NCBI GenBank assembly: GCA_945905295.1
Contig: CAMDPX010000021.1
Location: forward strand, 1 to 51,450
DNA from: Planctomyces sp. SH-PL62
GTDB taxonomy: Bacteria > Planctomycetota > Planctomycetia > Planctomycetales > Planctomycetaceae
DNA length: 51,450 nucleotides
Direction: 5' to 3'
This document shows, piece by piece, positions 25,851-32,400 of this stretch (position 1 is its first letter; each line of letters begins with the position of its first letter). The notes below the pieces were generated by a model that had not been told where the DNA came from, did no database searches, and worked only from the letters and a program-made list of their open reading frames with translations. Both the position numbers and the translations under genes were made by a program.

Positions 25851-28709
25851 CTATTCCACGTACAAAAACCCGTTCGACGAAAGCAGCATCTGGCAGAAGT
25901 CGGTCCAGGCACGCGGCGAAGCATTCTCCGCCGGCTCATACGCGCGGGTTTGCTCTTCAATGAACGCCAGCGACGCCCGCAACTCAACGTCCGAAGGCGC
26001 GTGTCCGGTTGCGAGTTCAAACGCCAATCGAGCACGGAGACGGGGATTGGGCGGAGCTTCACGCTCCAAACGCCGCGCGAAGTTGGACGCACGAGCCAAC
26101 GCGAACTCGGAATTCAATTGGCTGAGCGATTGCAGCGGCATTGTCGTCGTCGGCCGTTGCACACAGTTAAACGTCACGGCCGGAGCATCGAACAGATTCA
26201 ACATGCTCAGCGTCTGCGTGCGTCGCTGTTGCAAGTAGACCGAACGCCGATGAGCACCGGGATGGCCGTCATTCACAACCACTTCGGCCGCGCTGCTGCG
26301 TTGTGTCGGCACATACGGCCCGCCGAGTCTCCGTTCGAGCGAACCGCTGACGAACAGCATCCCGTCTCGAATCGACTCAGCATCCAATCGTCGCACCGGC
26401 TGCCGCCAAAGCAGTCGATTGTCCGGATCGACCGCGAACGCGGCGTCGTTGAGTTGGCTTGATTGCCGGTACGTGCCCGACTGCAGGATCGCGCGATGCA
26501 GGCGTTTGATTGATTGGGAATTTGAAATTTGAGATTTGAGATTTGAAATCTCCGATTTGAAATCTGAGAACTCTGCCGCCAGCCATTCCAATAACTCAGG
26601 ATGCGACGGAGCCGCGCTGCTGACTCCCAGATTGTCGAGCGTCGTCACGATCCCGCGACCGAAGTGACGCTCCCAAAGTCGATTCACCTGTACGCGAGCC
26701 ATCAGCGCCGAGGCGGGCGAATCACGTCGCGTTAGCCATTCGGCCAGAGCGGTGCGGCGTCGCGAAGTCGAATCAGACGTCCCTGCAATCACGCGCAACG
26801 GAGCAGGCTGCACGAACTCACCCGGAGTCGTCACGTTGCCGCGCAACAAGATCGGCACGTTGGGTGGTTCGGCCGCGACGTCGCTGGCCCAAGCGATCTT
26901 GCCAGGGCGTGCGGTCTGACGCTTCTGAACTTCGGCGACCGCATCGGCCAGCGTCTTGCGTCGCGATTCGTATTCGGTGCGAAACGTTTTCAATGCCGCT
27001 TGAGCCGCTTCGTCCTGTGTGCTGCCGGTTGAGGATTCGACGGTGACGTTGTCGACGATAAAGCTACGGTTGCAGCAGAACTCGAAGCCGAAACCGCCGT
27101 CAGGCAAGTCTTCGGCCGTCAGATCCAGCGTTCGTTCTTCCGGCAGCCAATCGACGAGTTGTTCGAGTTTGAATTTCTTTCCGTCGAGATTTGTGACCCG
27201 CACGCCGAAGTTGCGTCCTGGCTCGTAACCGCTTTTGCCGATCACGCCGCGATGCGTTTGATCGGTTCCGGGATAATCGAGATGCACTGCTGCTCCGCCC
27301 GCCGGATTGCCGTCGATCAAAATGTTTCCGCCAGCGGTCGAGCTGTTGTCGTTGAAGTCGTGCAGCGCGACGAAGAATGCGATTCTCTCGGCGGGCTTGT
27401 CATCAGAGCTGACTTTGTTGTCGATCAGATCGAACGTCGCCTGAATCCATTCGCCCGGTTGATTCGGTGTCCAATCGAAAGCCCGTTGGGTTGAGACCCA
27501 TTTGTCGCCGGATGGTCCTCCTTCGATGATCCGCAGCGTGCCGTTCGCGCGGACGGCGGCGGGGGTTGGCGGCACCGGCGAGGACGCCGGTGCTACGGCG
27601 AGCGTCACGACTCCCGTTCCACCCGGAGCGTCATCGCCGGGAGCGGTGTTCGACCAGTTCGCGAGGAAGGTTGCTTCCGGGCCATCGAAGTCATCGGCGA
27701 ACAAGACCCCGGCGACGGGCCGATGCTCGCGCAGCCAGCGGGTGAACTCGGTTCGCAGCGAGGCGACGCGAGCCTCCGCTTCACGCTGCTGAGCCTCCCA
27801 TGCTTCGACCTCACCGGGGAGCGCTGCGTGCGTGAAACGCTCGTTCGGCTTGAGCCACTTCTGCATGTTGAAGACGGGATGCAGGTACGCTTGCAGTTGA
27901 TAGAACTCGCGCTGCGTGATCGGCTCGAACTTGTGGTCGTGGCACTTCGAGCACTGAATCGTCAGGCCGAGCAACGACGACGAAAGAATCTGCTGCGCCC
28001 CTTCGAGCGCGAAGTAGCGGTCGATCATGACCTCTTCCGGATTGCCGTCGCTCTCCCCCGAACCGTCTGGGCTGTTGCGGAGGAAGTGCGTCGCTTCGAG
28101 CAGGTCGATCATCTCCGGCGTCGCGTGCCGTTCATGCTGCTTGGGATCGAAGCCGCTGAGTTCGTCGCCGGCGATTTGCTCGCGGATGAACTGATCGAAC
28201 GGCTTGTCGGCGTTCATCGCACGAATCACATAGTCGCGATAGCGGTACGCCAGCGGGCGATCCGAGTCGGCGTTGAAATAGCCGTTCGAGTCGGCATAGC
28301 CGGCGACATCCAGCCACCACTTGCCCCACCGCTCGCCGTAATGCGGCGAGGCGAGGTAACGCTCGATCATTCGTTCGTAAGCGTCGGGCGATTGGTCGGA
28401 CACAAACTCCACAAGATCGCTCGGTGTCGGCGGCAGGCCGGTCAGATCGAAGGCGACTCGGCGAATCAGCGTTGGCTTGTCTGCTTCCGGGTTGAGAGAC
28501 AAACCTTGCTCTTCGAGTTTCGCCAACACGAAGCGATCGACGGGAGAGCGAACTCGCGCGACCTCTTTCACCACCGGCAGTGTCGGTGCTCGCAACGCTT
28601 GAAAGGCCCAATGGCTCGACTTCTCTTTTGGCGCGGGTTCCTCGGCGAACGTGGCGGCGAATGCTGCGAACAGCAAAACACTCACGATCGTGATGCGGCG
28701 TGTCGGCAT
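25851..28709 (-). CDS. Secreted planctomycete protein with DUF1549 and DUF1553 domains
   Basis: 952 residues from ATG 28709 (signal peptide MPTRRITIVSVLLFAAFAAT). DUF1549 (about 30-300) shows FDLTGLPPTPSDL, HYGERWGKWWLDVAGYADS and the CSKCHDHKFEPI motif near 253, a haem-like CXXCH site. A beta-rich insert at about 336-558 (FADDFDG ... FEFCCNRSFIVDNVTVESS) resembles a LamG/concanavalin-type jelly roll. DUF1553 (about 616-936) shows RVQVNRLWERHFGRGIV and WRQPVRRLDAESIRDGML. Function unknown; proteins of this kind often accompany DUF1501 proteins, here found 12 kb away at 41110. Two repeats lie in frame: 27573-27596 and 26518-26568. It is 105 bases downstream of the ECF sigma gene, with palindrome 28724-28803 in between. 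Confidence 0.9.
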   Translation of the reverse strand: MPTRRITIVSVLLFAAFAATFAEEPAPKEKSSHWAFQALRAPTLPVVKEVARVRSPVDRFVLAKLEEQGLSLNPEADKPTLIRRVAFDLTGLPPTPSDLVEFVSDQSPDAYERMIERYLASPHYGERWGKWWLDVAGYADSNGYFNADSDRPLAYRYRDYVIRAMNADKPFDQFIREQIAGDELSGFDPKQHERHATPEMIDLLEATHFLRNSPDGSGESDGNPEEVMIDRYFALEGAQQILSSSLLGLTIQCSKCHDHKFEPITQREFYQLQAYLHPVFNMQKWLKPNERFTHAALPGEVEAWEAQQREAEARVASLRTEFTRWLREHRPVAGVLFADDFDGPEATFLANWSNTAPGDDAPGGTGVVTLAVAPASSPVPPTPAAVRANGTLRIIEGGPSGDKWVSTQRAFDWTPNQPGEWIQATFDLIDNKVSSDDKPAERIAFFVALHDFNDNSSTAGGNILIDGNPAGGAAVHLDYPGTDQTHRGVIGKSGYEPGRNFGVRVTNLDGKKFKLEQLVDWLPEERTLDLTAEDLPDGGFGFEFCCNRSFIVDNVTVESSTGSTQDEAAQAALKTFRTEYESRRKTLADAVAEVQKRQTARPGKIAWASDVAAEPPNVPILLRGNVTTPGEFVQPAPLRVIAGTSDSTSRRRTALAEWLTRRDSPASALMARVQVNRLWERHFGRGIVTTLDNLGVSSAAPSHPELLEWLAAEFSDFKSEISNLKSQISNSQSIKRLHRAILQSGTYRQSSQLNDAAFAVDPDNRLLWRQPVRRLDAESIRDGMLFVSGSLERRLGGPYVPTQRSSAAEVVVNDGHPGAHRRSVYLQQRRTQTLSMLNLFDAPAVTFNCVQRPTTTMPLQSLSQLNSEFALARASNFARRLEREAPPNPRLRARLAFELATGHAPSDVELRASLAFIEEQTRAYEPAENASPRAWTDFCQMLLSSNGFLYVE
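26518..26568. repeat. AT-rich ATTTGAGATTTGA-type repeat inside the DUF1553 gene
   Basis: A run of ATTTGAAATTTGAG, ATTTGAGATTTG and AAATCTCCGATTTG is much more AT-rich than its surroundings. Read through the gene it encodes FKSEISNLKSQISNSQ, directly before SIKRLHRAI, where DUF1553 proteins normally have a short linker and GWSIK-LHR. Shares words with 15817-15850. Confidence 0.8.
27573..27596 (-). repeat. Single REP-like hairpin, GTAG head, inside the DUF1549/DUF1553 gene
   Basis: On the minus strand a GTAG head precedes the perfect 8-bp hairpin CACCGGCG / TCCT / CGCCGGTG. It is in frame and encodes VAPASSPVPPT in a loop of the inserted beta domain. Same architecture as family B but unrelated sequence. 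Confidence 0.85.
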
Positions 28710-28723
28710 TTGCGCAGTCCGGC

Positions 28724-28803
28724 GTAGGTCAGCCTTTCCAGGCTGACCCGATGAGCGTTCGACGTCATTGGCCATTCGGGTCAGGCTGGAAAGCCTGACC
28801 TAC
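28724..28803. repeat. Paired REP-like palindrome, GTAG family B
   Basis: Facing 28-base arms (28724-28751 and 28776-28803). Each is a GTAG head plus hairpin: stem GTCAGCCT / TTCC / AGGCTGAC on the left, GTCAGGCT / TTCC / AGCCTGAC on the right read outward-in. The two differences between arms are compensatory within each hairpin, so both small hairpins stay perfectly paired. It separates the ECF sigma gene from the DUF1549/DUF1553 gene. Confidence 0.9.
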
Positions 28804-28814
28804 GGGGCGGCAAT

Positions 28815-29447
28815 CTATCGCGAGCCGGCGCGAGGGTCCACGAGTTCCTGGCCGCAGGCTTCGCGTAGCGCGGCCAACGCTCGGACCCACAACATGCGAA
28901 CGGCACCGGCCGAGCGGTTCATTCGCGTGGCGATCTCTTCGTGAGACAAGTTTTCGAGATGCCGAAAAATCAGCACGTCGCGATAGTCGCCCGGCAGGCG
29001 TGCGAGGACATCGGCCAGCAGCACATCCAGCTCGCGTCGTGCGGCTTGTTGACTGGGAGATGGGCCTGATTCGGCAAACATGGCACCGAGTCGTTGTGAC
29101 GACTGTGCGAGCGCCGCATCCAGCGACACCTCTTGCGAGATGTCCCGTTTCGCCGTGCCGTGATAGCGGCGAATTTCATGAGCTAACGCGTGAGCCAGAA
29201 TCTGTCGCAGCCATGCGGTCAGTTCCGCTTCGGTCGAACCTCGAAATTGAGGGAACGCTTTGATCGCTTCGAGCAGTGTTTGTTGCACGACATCCGACGC
29301 ATCGAATTTGGCGGCGAAGCGGCTTTCGAGTTGCACGCGCGCGAGCAACAACAGCCACGGCTCGAAGCGGCGCAGCAAATCTCCTTGCGCGGGAGACTCG
29401 CCGCGCCGTGCTTGATTCAGCAGCGACTCAAACGAAGTGTCAGCCAT
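28815..29447 (-). CDS. ECF-type RNA polymerase sigma factor
   Basis: 210 residues from ATG 29447. Region 2 (about 15-100) shows FDASDVVQQTLLEAIKAFPQ and GSTEAELTAWLRQILAHALA; region 4 (about 145-205) shows LARLPGDYRDVLIFRHLENL and HEEIATRMNRSAGAVRMLW, the DNA-binding helix-turn-helix. It should direct polymerase to a specific promoter set. It overlaps the end of the kinase gene by eight bases (ATGGCTGA holds both start and kinase stop), so it is translationally coupled to the kinase that probably controls it. Such ECF-kinase pairs are described for planctomycetes. The frame is open 57 codons upstream inside the kinase gene, but that start is unnecessary. Confidence 0.93.
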   Translation of the reverse strand: MADTSFESLLNQARRGESPAQGDLLRRFEPWLLLLARVQLESRFAAKFDASDVVQQTLLEAIKAFPQFRGSTEAELTAWLRQILAHALAHEIRRYHGTAKRDISQEVSLDAALAQSSQRLGAMFAESGPSPSQQAARRELDVLLADVLARLPGDYRDVLIFRHLENLSHEEIATRMNRSAGAVRMLWVRALAALREACGQELVDPRAGSR

Positions 29448-32400
29448 GCCGAGCGAGTTTCCTCCGACTGAAGTTCCACAGTTTGGAGACGTGCGGACCG
29501 ATGCCTCGCCAGACCAGCAGCATTGCTCCAACCGCGAAGGCTCCGAAGAACAGGATGAACCACCAGCCGTGCAATGAGTAGTGTTGTTCGGGAGACAACG
29601 AAGCTGACTCAGTCGCAAGCAGGATCACTGCCAGCGCAATCGCAGCGAGCACCGAGCCGCCCAGTAGCCAACGGACTCGTCGCCATTCGGCACGGAATAC
29701 GCTTTTCAGAAACTCGGTCGGCCACGCGAGAATCGGCAACGCGACGAACGCCATCGCGAGCTGTGCGCCCCAAGGCATGTCCCGCACCCCCGATCGTGAC
29801 GAGAGAGAAACCACCGAGCCCACACTCAGCGTGGCGACCGTCAAACCAGCGCAGATCAGCGCGCCGCGCCACCAGCCAAATTCACGGCGGCACACGCCAG
29901 CGCGGATCAGCCAGAACGGAATCAGCACGACGAAGAGCGACAACAGGATTGCTCGCGAGAGCTGCATCAGCACCAAGATCCAGTACGACGACGACCATCC
30001 GCTGGGAGTGGGCACCCACGGAAGTTGTCGAATCAGCCGCGGGTCGTCTCCCGCGCTGTGGCCGGTCTCCGACCGAGCCACCTTGGCCGACCGTAGGTCT
30101 CCTTGTCGGTTCGGGAGACCTTCGGTCGGGGCGGCGGCGGGGTCGGAGACCCGCGCCGAGCGCTGCTGGTAGCGTCCGTTCTCATCGGTCGGAAGCACGG
30201 CTCGCGAGACGACGTGGTTCAGAGCCTGCGGTCCGTCGCCGACGCGGGTCAGGAGTCGCGAGTTCTCAAACGGCGTCGCGATGTTCGCGTGATTGAGGTC
30301 GATGAGACGATTGTTTTCGTGAAGTGACGTATTCGTGCTCTTCCAACTGCGGCCGAGCGGTTTTCCGGTGGGGCCATCGAGCAGCGTCAGCGAATCACCG
30401 CTGGCGGTGACCACGATCGTGCGACCCTCGGCGGTTCGGTCAAAGCGTGTGACGTGGACATAATCGAACGACGGCGGCGACCATGTCCAGAGCACGTCGT
30501 GCAGACCGCGAGTCGCTGTGAGCTTGTTACCCACATACCTCAGCAATTCCTCGCCGCCGTCGCCGTCGAGATCGTGCGACCAGAGTTGATTCGTCGGATA
30601 CGGCCCGCGTTCGATGACTTTGCCAGTGTGGTCGAGCACCACGAGTTCCCATTGCGAGCCAGTTTCGTTGAACGCGACGGCGACGCAACGCTGTGTAGGT
30701 TGGGACTCCGTCCCGACCGCTCGATCAGATGGAGCGACACGGTCAGGGTCGGGACGGAGTCCCAACCTACTTGCCACGACCGTGATTCCCGGCGCGGCGT
30801 AGTGCTGGGGTTGCGAGCCTTGCCACGTCCACAGCGGTTCGCCGTTGTCGCCGCGGAGAACTGTGACTTGCGGTTGCTTCGACGGCATCAGCACGATTTC
30901 GGGGCGGCCGTCGCCGTCCAAGTCACTGATGATCGGCGGGTTGAAATCGTTGTTGTTGAAGCTCGCCCCTTCGAGCGGCTTCGGGCCCCACAGCACTTTT
31001 CCGTCGCGACCGTTCTGAACTTGCAGACTCACCGACCACGAGCCTTGTGGAGATTGTTGCGGCACGGTCAGCACAAGATCGCGCGTGCCGTCGCCGTTGA
31101 GATCGGTCGAGGCGTCGATGCGCAGGTAGTCCAGGCCGGGCGAGTGGCTGCCGGCGGTGATCTCAGCAATCGGTTCCAGCCAGCGCAGCGTTCCCGCGCG
31201 GCCGTCGATCAGCGCCACGAACGGTTGCTGATGTTCGCTGGCCGAACCGCCGACCTGTTCGGACCGGCGATAGCCGACCAGTCGCAAGGCTTGCAGCACT
31301 TCGGGCCGACCGTCGCCATCGAGGTCCACGGCCTGCGTCGAGACTGGTTGCAGCCGTCCGTTTCGCGATTGCTTCCATTCCTCGGAATTCTCGTCGGCAT
31401 TCGTCGGTCGCAACCAATCGGGCAACGGGAGCGGAACTCCGCCCCAGATTCGCTTTCCCGACTTGCTGGAGATCGTTTGCATCAACAGCGGAGCCTGTCC
31501 CGTTTTGACGAGCGGCACACGCTCGAAGTCCCAGTTGTACCCTTCGCGTAAGACCAGCAAGTCCGCGAGTCCATCGCCATCGAAGTCACCCAGCGGCAAC
31601 GGGAACGATTGCACGTCGCCGACTGTGTAGCTGTGCGGTGTCTCGGGCCATTCCGTTTTCCACTTCGACAGAATGCGGCCATCGCGTCCCGATGCAATCT
31701 GAATCGCATAGTCGCCGTGGCCGTGATACTTCTGTGACAACTCAGCGATGCCGTCGCCATCGAAGTCTTGCTCCTCGGCCCAGCGATCCAGCCGCCGAAA
31801 CGCTTCCGGTGGCGAGCCGCGCAGCACGACGAATTTGCCGCTCGTCGGGTCAGGGTGCGAGTGAGCATGCGCGAACCGTTGCGGATCGTCGGGCGCGAAC
31901 ACCGCGAGATCGTCCAACCCATCGTTGTTCCAATCGACGATCTGCGGGAACGCAAGATCTTCGGCGAGATGCTCGACTCGACCGGTCTCGGCCGACAACA
32001 CGAACAGCAATCGGGCTCCCGCATTGCCGATCCCATCGCCTCCCTGATCCGCATGACGCCGCACCGGCAGCACGAGCTTTAAGCCGTTGAATGAATCTTT
32101 TGGCGAGCCGGAGGGCGTTAGCCCCCGGACTTTCCCCGTCGCTCCGTCCGTCCGGGGGCTAACGCCCTCCGGCTCGCCGAGTGTTCCACGACCACCCCAC
32201 CACAGCGGCGCTTCCGGCGTCCCCGTCCACGTCGAGAACTCTGACATCCCGAACGGAATGCGCTGCCACCACACGCTCTTGCCGTCGCGGCCGGAGAAGC
32301 AGTCGACGTACAGAAAATACTGCTCGCGTTGATAGCCGACGCTCTGATGAGCGACCTGCATTTGTAATTCGCGACGCACCGTCACCATCACCAATTCCGA

